Of a stretch of DNA of 33,694 bases, positions 15,850 to 23,741 are shown in pieces (the first letter of the stretch is position 1; every line of letters starts with the position of its first letter). Both the position numbers and the translations under genes were made by a program. Source of the DNA: Planctomycetota bacterium (GTDB lineage Bacteria; Planctomycetota; Phycisphaerae; WQYP01); contig JAKBAC010000019.1 in the NCBI GenBank assembly GCA_021809365.1, positions 1-33,694 on the forward strand, given 5' to 3'. Below the pieces are notes generated by a model that had not been told where the DNA came from, made no database searches, and worked only from the letters and a program-made list of their open reading frames with translations.

Positions 15850-16653
15850 ATGGATACACCACCGACAATGTTTATCGCTCGTTGCGTCTGCGGCCATTCG
15901 TTGGAAATTGATCCTCAGCGACTGGGACGGCATGTTGTTTGTCCAATGTGCAATCGGACGCTCATTGTGATTTCAGCCAGTCCGGCGATGGAAAATTCCG
16001 CTGCGCCTGTGGCTGCGACACCGGCAGCATTACAACAGCCATGCCCTTCATGCGGTGAAATGATTCTTAAGGTTGCCCGCAAATGTCGCCATTGCGGTGA
16101 ATTTGTGGCTACCCAGCCCCAGCATCCCACTCCAACCAATACTGCCGGTACAGATTCCGATCCGGCCGAGCAACCCATGAACGATGCTGTTTTTGATGTA
16201 TCCGCCTCGCAATGGGATAATTTTTGGCGGTATCTGACCTGCCTGATCATCCTGACAATCGCGATCGGCGGCGCTAACAAGGTTCCGGCGCTGCGCCCTT
16301 ATTCCGGGATGATTTTTGCGGTGGTACTGACCGCTGCGGTATTCGCGGCCTTTCTTGCCTATTTGAGTTCCCGTAATCGCCGTTGTCTGATTAACGCGGA
16401 TCGCGTGGAAACCCGAAATGGCATTTTCACCAGACAAATTGACTGGATATCCATGAGCAGTATTCTGGATATCAAATTGCGCCAGGGGGTCATCCAGCGT
16501 ATCCTCGGTATCGGAAGTATTGAAATACGCAGCAACGATCAAATCACGCCTCTGCTGGAGATTCAGCAGATTCCGCAGGCGCGCAAGGTATTCGAGTATT
16601 TGCAGCAGCAGATCAGCCGTCGCCATCAGCAGGGTGTCGCCCGGCTGATATGA
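15850..16653 (+). CDS. Zinc-ribbon and bacterial PH-domain membrane protein
   Basis: A 267-aa protein with four parts. Residues about 12-35 form a zinc ribbon (CVCG...CPMC) and about 65-83 a second one (CPSCGE...CRHCGE). A linker of low complexity follows. Two hydrophobic segments span about 127-145 and 152-172. The C-terminal domain has the bPH_2/DUF304 pattern: RVETRNGIFTRQIDWISMSSILDIKLRQGVIQ, then RILGIGSIEIRS and a final helix. The topology suggests that both the ribbons and the PH domain face the cytoplasm. It follows the NPCBM gene by 36 bp and is probably the third gene of that unit. The ATG at 15850 has only weak ribosome-site support. Function unknown. Confidence 0.75.
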   Translation: MDTPPTMFIARCVCGHSLEIDPQRLGRHVVCPMCNRTLIVISASPAMENSAAPVAATPAALQQPCPSCGEMILKVARKCRHCGEFVATQPQHPTPTNTAGTDSDPAEQPMNDAVFDVSASQWDNFWRYLTCLIILTIAIGGANKVPALRPYSGMIFAVVLTAAVFAAFLAYLSSRNRRCLINADRVETRNGIFTRQIDWISMSSILDIKLRQGVIQRILGIGSIEIRSNDQITPLLEIQQIPQARKVFEYLQQQISRRHQQGVARLI

Positions 16654-16684
16654 CGGCCCGCGTTGGGGCCTGGTCGACGGGTTA

Positions 16685-17416
16685 TCAGTTTGGCGCGCAC
16701 GCCCGATCCATCATGTAAATAACCTGCCCATTGACCGGCTGCACGTTGGCCGCCGGAATCATATTGGAATCCACATCCGGAGAAAGCAGTTTTTCCACAA
16801 TCGCCCGCTTTTTTGCTCCGGCCATCAAAAACACCGCCTTACGGGCCATATTGATAAGCGGAAACGTAAACGTGATGCGGTCAACGGGTGGCGGCAGCGT
16901 TCCTGCCGGGCTGAATGTGACCAATTTTTTCTTCTCTTGCCTTGCGGGCAAACCGGGAAACAGCGAAGCGGTGTGGCCATCATCCCCCAGTCCCAGCAAA
17001 ATCAGGTCGAATCGCGGCTCCGCATTGCCGAAGCATGTGCCAATGCGCTGTTCGTAATCCGCGGCCGCAGTGGCCGGGGGCAGTTGTGTTTGCACCGCAA
17101 AGATGTGCGTTTCCGGTATCGGCAGGCCATGAAGCATGGTGCGTCGGGCCATACCCAAATTGCTCCGTGGGTCATCGACAGCGACCTGGCGTTCATCGCC
17201 GAGGAAAATGAACCATTTGGACCAATCCGTCTTGGCGGCATAACTGCGATGAATAATCTGATATGCCGCTTCCGGAGTGGACCCGCCCGAGAGAGCAATC
17301 ACAAAGCGCCCGCGTGCGGCAATCGCTTCGGCGGCACAATCGACCACCATGGCGGCGGCCTTTTGGGCCAATTCTTCCGCGGTGTTTACAACCATGATCT
17401 CTTTGTGTGTTGCCAT
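16685..17416 (-). CDS. pgl: 6-phosphogluconolactonase
   Basis: A 243-aa enzyme of the DevB/SOL family that hydrolyses 6-phosphogluconolactone, the product of Zwf. Conserved motifs are ALSGGSTPEAAYQ, the strand FIFLGDERQVAVDDPRSN, and LGLGDDGHTASLFPG with the active-site residues; a final ITFTFPLIN and AKKRAIVEK fit the family. The ATG at 17416 is chosen because AAGGGG lies about 9 nt upstream; an ATG two codons earlier (17422) is possible. The long upstream extension of the frame has no family similarity. It follows the PqiA-like gene on the same strand (108 bp gap) and converges on the zinc-ribbon gene. Confidence 0.93.
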   Translation of the reverse strand: MATHKEIMVVNTAEELAQKAAAMVVDCAAEAIAARGRFVIALSGGSTPEAAYQIIHRSYAAKTDWSKWFIFLGDERQVAVDDPRSNLGMARRTMLHGLPIPETHIFAVQTQLPPATAAADYEQRIGTCFGNAEPRFDLILLGLGDDGHTASLFPGLPARQEKKKLVTFSPAGTLPPPVDRITFTFPLINMARKAVFLMAGAKKRAIVEKLLSPDVDSNMIPAANVQPVNGQVIYMMDRACAPN

Positions 17417-17524
17417 TCCCATAAACCCCTTATTGAACGCCGCCGGCCCAACGCTGAACCCTCGCAGCGGCGGAATTCCGCCCATCGGCCTACTGATCCA
17501 TGCGATGGCATACAATCCGTCGTC

Positions 17525-18148
17525 TTAATTATCTGCCAGCGCGGATCGGGCTTTCGGTGATACGCGGCGGGCCAACTGCCGGATATGCACCGTCAACACC
17601 AATGAAAGCAACACCGCAACCGCAAATAGATAGATACCGATTTTAGGTGAGGCTTTCAGTGCGCCGCCGGTTTTCGCGATCACTACAATCATAGCGACCA
17701 CAAAAACGTCCAGCATGGACCAACGCCCCAGAATTTCCAGCCATTTGAACACCCGCAGCCGCTGATTCTCGGAAAATTTTCCACACCAGAGCGTCAGCAG
17801 GGCACATATTTTTCCGAAGGGGAAAATAATTGAGAACACCAGCAAAATGGCACCCAGACCATAATGTTGATCCCTGAATAACCCGATCGTTCCGGACCAG
17901 ATGGAGTATTGGCTCTTCCAGAAAACAAATTTTTTGATGGAAAGTACCGGCAGGCACTGTGCCGTAATCAGCAGCCCCAACAATAAAATGAGATAAATGA
18001 AGATATCCACCCGCTTGGGATAATGCTGCCAGAGGGATTTGCGTTTACTGTCAGTCACTTTCCATTCGCCCTGTTCATACCATTGGCCCGGATCACCACC
18101 GATCCATTTTTCCAGCCTACCATACCAGCCGCAGAATGTCGCCCACAA
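17525..18148 (-). CDS. PqiA-like integral membrane protein (paraquat-inducible protein A family)
   Basis: A 207-aa protein with four predicted membrane segments: about 48-68 (IFIYLILLLGLLITA), about 96-118, about 144-162 and about 172-190. The family signature is FPFGKICALL followed by LEILGRWSMLDVFVVAMIVV, typical of PqiA/YebS proteins that partner MCE-domain proteins in lipid movement between inner and outer membranes. Canonical PqiA has two such modules; this has one, and no MCE gene is adjacent. The start is uncertain: the frame opens with TTG at 18148 and an internal GTG at 18058 (VTDSKRK) is equally possible. No ATG is available near the N terminus. Confidence 0.78.
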   Translation of the reverse strand: MWATFCGWYGRLEKWIGGDPGQWYEQGEWKVTDSKRKSLWQHYPKRVDIFIYLILLLGLLITAQCLPVLSIKKFVFWKSQYSIWSGTIGLFRDQHYGLGAILLVFSIIFPFGKICALLTLWCGKFSENQRLRVFKWLEILGRWSMLDVFVVAMIVVIAKTGGALKASPKIGIYLFAVAVLLSLVLTVHIRQLARRVSPKARSALADN

Positions 18149-18194
18149 CCAAATATATTAGCCGGTGGATTTAATTCACCGCCGCCCCATCCCC

Positions 18195-18448
18195 CATTTT
18201 AGCCGCGTGTGCTTGCACCGCGCGTTGTTCGCAGCAGTCGCCAGTGTTGAAAAAGTAGACCGCAGGTGAGTCTGCTAGTTGCCCGTTTCTCGTTAAGCGC
18301 GGCACCCTGTTGTTCGTAGCTCGTTAAGCGCAGTTGTTGTTCGTTGCTCGTTGAGCGCCCTGTTGTTCGTTGTTCTCACACCTGCTCTAATCGGGCCGCG
18401 GCCCGATTCGCTCTACTGCTCAACTTTCTCTCTTCTCCTGCTCTGGCG
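18195..18448. repeat. Composite intergenic repeat, copy 1 (family with 33333-33500)
   Basis: The left part 18195-18277 (TTTTAGCCGCGTGTGCTTGC, CGCCAGTGTTGAAAAAGTAG) matches 33338-33418 closely and 33510-33568 less closely. The right part 18410-18448 (GCTCTACTGCTCAACT) matches 33461-33500. GTTGAAAAAGTAG (18246-18258) and CTACTGCTCAAC (18413-18424) are inverted relative to each other, which suggests element ends. Between them lie low-complexity units of GTTGTTCGTTGCTCGTTGAG type (18300-18375) and a 20-bp palindrome. No coding gene is supported in 18149-18582; a TATAAT at 18492-18497 could serve the next gene but lacks a good -35 box. Confidence 0.7.
18389..18408. repeat. 20-bp perfect palindrome
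   Basis: AATCGGGCCGCGGCCCGATT reads the same on both strands. It sits inside the composite repeat, 174 bp upstream of the membrane-protein start codon. No T-run follows, so a terminator is unlikely; a protein-binding site or a repeat-internal structure is possible. Confidence 0.6.
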
Positions 18449-18582
18449 ATTTTGTGGTTGGGTCAAACATAATGATGCGCTGGTATAGTGGTATAATTCC
18501 CGGTTAGGCCGCTTGGTGGCAAACGGGCTGGTGGATCATGGCCGCCGGGGAAATGCGGCTCTTATGGCTTGGAGAAAACATT

Positions 18583-19467
18583 ATGTCAGCTCCGGTACAT
18601 CCTTATGGTGATTATGGCGTGGCGCTGCGAACGTTGCGTTCGGGCCGGAATTTTCTGGGCTATGTGCTTTTTATCAGCGTGATGGTGCAAGTGGTGGGAT
18701 TTATCCTCATGCGCTTCACGCTTCAACCCTATCGCTCGGGCAATCCGATACGCATGGTATCGACGGAGGGAAATCGGACACCACCCTCCGGATCGCGCGC
18801 CGTTGATATTACCAGATTGCGGTACGGTGTGCCCAGTAACCTCGGGGTTCCGCAGACCGCATCTCCAGAGGGTCAATCCCTTGAAAATTATCAATCCGAT
18901 CGGTTGATCATGGGGGAGAAAGCGGGCCGCCGATTGAATCTTCGCCGCCAGTGGCGTGAAAGTTATTATCTTATTGCGCCGATTACGCAACTGCTGGGAT
19001 TGCTGGCGTCCGGTTCACAGGCCATTATTATCTTTGTAACCTTGCTGGTGATTCTGGTGGCGCAAGCGCCGGGCGTAGCGAATATGACGCGCAGTTTGAT
19101 CTGGTCGGTCATTCTCGTGTTTATGGTATTCCCATGGCAATATGTGTTGCCGGGCTTTCCAATTCCCGGCGTACTTTATGGATGGCATGAATTACACAAC
19201 ACGCTGGCTTTGGCGTTTCTGCCGCTGCCGGGGCATGGCATTTCCTTTGACCAGCGCATTTTAATTGTGGGCCGTTACGTTCTCTGGCCGGTGCTGGCGC
19301 TGGTAGTTATGCTGGTAACTGCGGAGCGGTTTCGCGCGGGCGTGCGGTTGGCCATCGGCCATCCGCTGCAAAGCATGATGCTGGCTGATAATTGCGGCAC
19401 ACCACCCACCACCGCACGCACTAGCACCATGGCTGCCGCATCCGGAACCAGCGGCAAGAGCGCGTGA
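18583..19467 (+). CDS. Integral membrane protein of unknown function
   Basis: A 294-aa protein I do not recognise. One membrane segment lies near the N terminus (about 24-44, FLGYVLFISVMVQVVGFILM), followed by about 80 residues of polar, probably periplasmic, sequence. A cluster of hydrophobic segments follows: about 130-160 (LLGLLASGSQAIIIFVTLLVILVA), about 165-185 (LIWSVILVFMVF) and about 232-256 (VGRYVLWPVLALVVMLVT). The arrangement resembles Yip1-like membrane proteins only loosely. The C-terminal tail is Thr/Ala/Ser-rich. The ATG at 18583 has GGAG 8 nt upstream, so the 15-codon upstream extension is not used. It converges on the rlmN-like gene. Confidence 0.7.
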   Translation: MSAPVHPYGDYGVALRTLRSGRNFLGYVLFISVMVQVVGFILMRFTLQPYRSGNPIRMVSTEGNRTPPSGSRAVDITRLRYGVPSNLGVPQTASPEGQSLENYQSDRLIMGEKAGRRLNLRRQWRESYYLIAPITQLLGLLASGSQAIIIFVTLLVILVAQAPGVANMTRSLIWSVILVFMVFPWQYVLPGFPIPGVLYGWHELHNTLALAFLPLPGHGISFDQRILIVGRYVLWPVLALVVMLVTAERFRAGVRLAIGHPLQSMMLADNCGTPPTTARTSTMAAASGTSGKSA

Positions 19468-19602
19468 TGACCGTGATTTCCCGTCGTTTTTTGCCAATGA
19501 CACCGCGCAGCAACGCCATAACCAAAATCTCGCGCGGAAAGATGGAGTTCGCCGAGGGAACGGTATGGCACCCTTGCCGGCTAACTCCTAAATCCTGTGT
19601 TC

Positions 19603-20619
19603 TTATGCTTCGTTGCTGGTTGTTCGTTGAGCGTTGTCCCTGTTGTATCCCGGCTCCCGCGATCCCGTCCGCCGTTGTAATTGGACATGCCGCTGAACGC
19701 CGCGGCGTAAATCGGGATTTCCCAATTGACCACATGCGGCCATCAGTGGCCGGCCCACAGTGACACGCCGCTTGGCCAGAATCCCCAATGCGCGCAGGTG
19801 CCGAAGGAATGCGACGATAGTTTCCGCATCGCTTGGCTCAAAGCGTGCGGGATTCTGTGGATTGTAGGGAATTAAGTTAACCGTAACGGGCAGGTCCCGG
19901 CACCACCGCGCCAGCGCCTCCGCATCCGCCGCGGAATCGTTGATATCCTTGAGCATCACATATTCAATGAGAAATCGGGTGCGGCGTGTGCGCGGATATT
20001 CCAGGAGCGCCTGCCGCAGCTCTTTGAGAGGAACAGCTCGATTAATGGGCATAAGTCTGCTGCGCAATTCATCGGTGGCTGCCGTCAGTGAAACGGCCAG
20101 TCGCAACGACGGCCAGTTCCCCGCCGCCAGCTTTCGGATGCCATCCACGCGGCCCACGGTGGAAACGGTGATGTGTGAAAGGGGAATATTAAATTCACCC
20201 GGGGCGGCCATGGTGCCAATGGCGTCCATGACCGCATCAAAATTATCCAGCGGCTCTCCCATTCCCATGAACACCACATTGCGGATGTTCGCCGAGGCCG
20301 CCGAATCCGGCGCATCGGCCCGCAGCAATTCTCGGGCGGTGCGAATTTGCTGAAGTATCTGTTGTGCCGACAAATTGGCCAGCAACCCCATCATACCCGT
20401 CTGGCAGAACGTGCAGCCCATGCGGCACCCGACCTGGGAGGATACACACAAAGTGAACCATTGATCGCCATGAAAATTCCGCATCGGAATAATGACCGAT
20501 TCGGTCTCAATGGGCTTGTCCCCGTACGTGCCGGCGGGCAGGCAGAATTTCACCGCGGTTCCCTCCCGCACCATGCGGGAAGCCGCGATTGGGGTATGAG
20601 ATTCCACACAGTTAGTCAT
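19603..20619 (-). CDS. RlmN-like radical SAM rRNA methyltransferase, lacking the N-terminal domain
   Basis: A 338-aa member of the RlmN/Cfr family, which methylates C2 (RlmN) or C8 (Cfr) of A2503 in 23S rRNA; RlmN also acts on some tRNAs. The radical SAM cluster is C65-x3-C69-x2-C72 (VGCRMGCTFC), followed by FMGMGEPLDN and the second catalytic cysteine C296 in MAACGQLG. Usual RlmN has about 90-100 residues before the region aligned here; this protein has only about 20, and purB ends 14 bp upstream, leaving no room for more. The usual RGDDID before AACGQL is also replaced. The last 18 residues (REPGYNRDNAQRTTSNEA) are encoded by an intergenic-type repeat. Co-transcribed with purB. Confidence 0.85.
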   Translation of the reverse strand: MTNCVESHTPIAASRMVREGTAVKFCLPAGTYGDKPIETESVIIPMRNFHGDQWFTLCVSSQVGCRMGCTFCQTGMMGLLANLSAQQILQQIRTARELLRADAPDSAASANIRNVVFMGMGEPLDNFDAVMDAIGTMAAPGEFNIPLSHITVSTVGRVDGIRKLAAGNWPSLRLAVSLTAATDELRSRLMPINRAVPLKELRQALLEYPRTRRTRFLIEYVMLKDINDSAADAEALARWCRDLPVTVNLIPYNPQNPARFEPSDAETIVAFLRHLRALGILAKRRVTVGRPLMAACGQLGNPDLRRGVQRHVQLQRRTGSREPGYNRDNAQRTTSNEA

Positions 20620-20633
20620 GGGACGCCCGAATC

Positions 20634-22073
20634 TTAAACCTTCAGATTGACATTTATTTTCAAGCGCCCCTGATAGCGCTGACGGATCGGCTCGACGATT
20701 TGCAGGACGAATTCATCGACCTGCTGGGCGGAGCGTCCGGTATATTTTTTGGCATCCATCACATTGCGCAAATCCACCGCTTTGAACGCCGGATCGGCCC
20801 GCAATCGCGCCATGAGATCATTGGGGCGGCCATGGCGCTTGACTTGAGCGCCGGCTTCCATTGAATGCCGACGAATCCGCTCGTGGAGCACCTGTCGATC
20901 ACCGCCGGCTTTTACCGCGTCCATCAGAATATTTTCCGTGGTCATAAACGGCAGCTCCGCCTCCAGGCGCTGCGCTATAACCTCCGGATTGACCACCAGT
21001 CCCCGCGATATGTACACCAGCATGTCCAAGATGGCATCGGCGGCCAGAAACGCCTCGGGAATGGACAGCCGCTTGTTCGAGGAATCATCAAGGGTGCGTT
21101 CAAACATCTGTTGCGCCGCGGTAAACAGCGGCTGCTGCACAATGCCCATCAGCCAGCGGGCCAAACCGGTGATGCGTTCGCAAAGCACCGGATTGCGTTT
21201 ATACGCCATGGCCGATGAACCGACCTGTTCATCTTCAAACGGCTCTTCAACTTCCTTGAATGCGGCCAGCAGGCGGACATCCTGCGCAAATTTATGCGCG
21301 GCGGCACCCAGGGCACCGAGGCTGGCCACCACCTGCACATCCACAATGCGGGAGTAGGTCTGGCCGGAAACCGGATGCACACGCTTGAATCCGAGTTTTT
21401 CAGCCACCGCGAATTCCAGATTTCTGACCTTTTCATGATCGCCGTCAAACAGCTCCAGGAATGACGCCTGCGTGCCGGTGGTGCCTTTAATACCGCGCAA
21501 CATCAGAGTCTGCTGTCGCAATTCAATATCAGCCAGGCAGAGAACCAGATCATAACACCACAGTACGGCCCGCTTTCCCAACGTGGTGGGCTGCGCGGGT
21601 TGCAGGTGGGTATAGGCCAGAACGGGCAGATCACGCCATTGCGCGGCGAAATTGGCCAAGTTGTCGATGACGATCGCGAGTTTGCGGGCGATGATATCCA
21701 GAGCATCCCGCAACAGCAGCACATCGGTGTTGTCCACAATGTCCATCGATGTTGCGCCAAGATGCAAAATAGCTTTGGCACCGGGCGCGGCGATGGCAAA
21801 CGTATGGAGGTGGGCCATGACATCATGGCGCAACCTCTGCTCCTGCCTTGCGGCCTGGGCAAAATCAATGTCATTCAAATGGGCTTTCATTTCGGAAATC
21901 TGCTCATCGGTGATTGGAAGCCCCAGTTGCCGCTGCGCTTCCGCCAGGGCCAGCCAGATTTTCCGCCAGGTGGAAAATTTTCTCTGCGGGGAAAACACTT
22001 CCAGCATTTCAGCGGAAGCGTTGCGTGCCACCAGCGGGTTCTGATAAACGAGCATTTCTGTGGGCGTTTCCAT
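20634..22073 (-). CDS. purB: Adenylosuccinate lyase
   Basis: A 479-aa enzyme of the fumarase/aspartase superfamily that acts twice in purine synthesis, splitting SAICAR and adenylosuccinate with release of fumarate. The N-terminal YQNPLVARNASAEM and FSTWRKIWLALAEAQ resemble the animal/long type. HLGATSMDIVDNTD, YTHLQPAQPTT with catalytic H156, and the signature GSSAMAYKRNP (285-295) with the catalytic serine are all present. The ATG at 22073 has GGAG about 6 nt upstream. It is followed after 14 bp by the rlmN-like gene and is divergent from the DUF1844 gene, 225 bp away. Confidence 0.97.
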   Translation of the reverse strand: METPTEMLVYQNPLVARNASAEMLEVFSPQRKFSTWRKIWLALAEAQRQLGLPITDEQISEMKAHLNDIDFAQAARQEQRLRHDVMAHLHTFAIAAPGAKAILHLGATSMDIVDNTDVLLLRDALDIIARKLAIVIDNLANFAAQWRDLPVLAYTHLQPAQPTTLGKRAVLWCYDLVLCLADIELRQQTLMLRGIKGTTGTQASFLELFDGDHEKVRNLEFAVAEKLGFKRVHPVSGQTYSRIVDVQVVASLGALGAAAHKFAQDVRLLAAFKEVEEPFEDEQVGSSAMAYKRNPVLCERITGLARWLMGIVQQPLFTAAQQMFERTLDDSSNKRLSIPEAFLAADAILDMLVYISRGLVVNPEVIAQRLEAELPFMTTENILMDAVKAGGDRQVLHERIRRHSMEAGAQVKRHGRPNDLMARLRADPAFKAVDLRNVMDAKKYTGRSAQQVDEFVLQIVEPIRQRYQGRLKINVNLKV

Positions 22074-22218
22074 CTATTCTCCAAAAGGCTGCCATTCCGC
22101 GCCATGCGACAATTGGCAACCGACATTCACGTCCATTCGCCGCGGATCAATTGGAACGTCCGATTGCGTCCGCCGTTATGGAATCCTCAATACGGAATAT
22201 TAACACAAGATGGCGTTA

Positions 22219-22247
22219 CTGACACACGTGTCGAGCCATCGTATAAT
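22219..22247 (+). promoter_or_regulatory. Strong promoter for the DUF1844 gene
   Basis: CTGACA (22219-22224, 5 of 6 consensus) is followed after 17 bp by a perfect TATAAT (22242-22247). The predicted start near 22254 gives a leader of about 45 nt. The palindrome ACACGTGT (22224-22231) lies within the spacer and could bind a regulator. Confidence 0.68.
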
Positions 22248-22298
22248 ATGGAGATGAATTGAAAATTATGGGTTGAAACTTGAACCAGAGAGGATTCC

Positions 22299-22718
22299 AT
22301 GATGAACGATACGCAAGGCAGTGGTTCGGATTCCGGTTTGCACGTTGATACGGACTGGAAAAGTCAGGCGCAGGCGGAAAAGGAAAAGTTGGCCGCAAAA
22401 GTCGGCGACGCGGTGACCAAGCCGACCGATGGCGCTGCTGCGCCGCGGCAAACCTCCACCCCGTTTATAGCGCCCAGTTTCGAACGGATCGTTGAACAGT
22501 TCGCCACACAGGCATTGATGGCCATGGGAGCCATCTCCGTGCCCGGCGGTCCGAAGAAAGCGGATATTGGCCTGGCCCGATTTCTTATTGATTCGCTGGC
22601 GGTGCTGGAGGAAAAGACCAAAGGGAATCTCAGCACTTCCGAACAGCTCGCACTGTCGACAGCGTTGACGGATGTGCGTATGTGTTATGTCAAAGTCCTG
22701 AAAAACTCCCGGACATAA
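22299..22718 (+). CDS. DUF1844 domain protein
   Basis: A 139-aa cytosolic protein. The family pattern is clear: LHVDTDWKSQAQAEKEKLA at 14-32, then a Pro/Ala/Thr-rich linker, then a helical domain with FATQALMAMGAI, ARFLIDSLAVLEEKTKGNLS and an ending like LTDVRMCYVKV. DUF1844 proteins are widespread in planctomycetes and other phyla; their role is unknown. The ATG at 22299 has GAGAGG 5 nt upstream; an ATG one codon later is possible. A strong promoter lies upstream. It converges on pyrD with only 8 bp between stops. Confidence 0.88.
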   Translation: MMNDTQGSGSDSGLHVDTDWKSQAQAEKEKLAAKVGDAVTKPTDGAAAPRQTSTPFIAPSFERIVEQFATQALMAMGAISVPGGPKKADIGLARFLIDSLAVLEEKTKGNLSTSEQLALSTALTDVRMCYVKVLKNSRT

Positions 22719-22726
22719 GGGATTCG

Positions 22727-23686
22727 TCAATCAACCCTGAGTGTACCGATGATGTCGCGCAGGCTGCGGTGGCCCTTACGCGTCAGATATTGCCGCAGGC
22801 CGTCACAAATTTTATTGGGAATGGCCGGGTCGATAAACAGAGCCGTTCCGACGGCCAGCCCGGTGGCACCCGCGAGGATAAATTCCACAGCATCCCGCCA
22901 GGTCTGAATTCCGCCCATACCAATGATGGGGATGTTATGCGCTTTAGCCACCTGGGTATATACGCGATGCACCATGAAAACCGCAATCGGTTTGATGGCG
23001 GGGCCGCTTAATCCGCCGGTGGCGTTGGCCAGCATGGGGCGGCCTTTTTCAATGTCGATTACCATGGCGGTAAAGGTGTTCACCAAAGAAAGGCAGTCCG
23101 CCCCCGCTTCCACCGCGGCACGGGCCGTGCCAGCCACATCGGCGACATTGGGGGAAAGTTTGACAATTAAGGTGCAGCGCTTCACGCGCTTGCGCACAGT
23201 GGCGACCAGGTCGGCCAGCCGCACCGGATCAGTTCCGAAGCTCAAGCCATTTTTGACGTTCGGGCAACTGACGTTAAGTTCAATGCCCCGCACGACGGGA
23301 AGTTCCTGATCCAGGCGTTGGGCCACATCAGCATAATCTTCCACAGACCAGCCTGGAACATTGACGATGACGGGTATTCCCATGCGTTCCAGAATGGGAA
23401 TTTTCTCGCGGATGAATCGCTCCAGGCCGATATTGGCCAGGCCGATGGCATTGAGCATTCCCGCGCGGGTTTCAATAACGCGATAACTTTCGTTGCCTTG
23501 CCGTGGCGCTTTGCTTATGGACTTGGTGACAAAAGCGCCGAAACTCGATAAATCGGCAAAGTCGGCATATTCGTCCGCGTAGCCGCAGGTGCCCGAAGCG
23601 GTCATCATCGGATTGGCCAATTGCATTTTGCCGATCTGCACGGATAAATCGGGTGGGGTGGACGTTGTGTCAGGTGAATGATTCAT
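22727..23686 (-). CDS. pyrD: Dihydroorotate dehydrogenase, class 1B-like
   Basis: A 319-aa flavoprotein that oxidises dihydroorotate to orotate in pyrimidine synthesis. TASGTCGYADEYADF, TKSISKAPRQGN and NAIGLANIGLE are typical, and the catalytic base is Cys (C141 in ELNVSCPNVKNG), which marks cytosolic class 1 rather than the membrane class 2 with Ser. GGLSGPAIKPIAV and IGMGGIQTWRDA bind FMN phosphate. Class 1B enzymes use an electron-transfer subunit PyrK; none is in the window. The ATG at 23686 is preferred; the frame extends 37 codons upstream into the preceding gene, without family similarity. Ribosome-site support is weak. Same strand as the upstream envelope genes. Confidence 0.94.
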   Translation of the reverse strand: MNHSPDTTSTPPDLSVQIGKMQLANPMMTASGTCGYADEYADFADLSSFGAFVTKSISKAPRQGNESYRVIETRAGMLNAIGLANIGLERFIREKIPILERMGIPVIVNVPGWSVEDYADVAQRLDQELPVVRGIELNVSCPNVKNGLSFGTDPVRLADLVATVRKRVKRCTLIVKLSPNVADVAGTARAAVEAGADCLSLVNTFTAMVIDIEKGRPMLANATGGLSGPAIKPIAVFMVHRVYTQVAKAHNIPIIGMGGIQTWRDAVEFILAGATGLAVGTALFIDPAIPNKICDGLRQYLTRKGHRSLRDIIGTLRVD

Positions 23687-23741
23687 GCCGAAAGTGTCGC
23701 AAGTATTGGTGGTGGCGTCAAATGGTTTGACTTGATCGTTG

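Noticed and set aside
18195..18448. CRISPR array
   Set aside because: Repeat units are irregular, of differing length, and have no uniform spacers; no cas gene is in the window.
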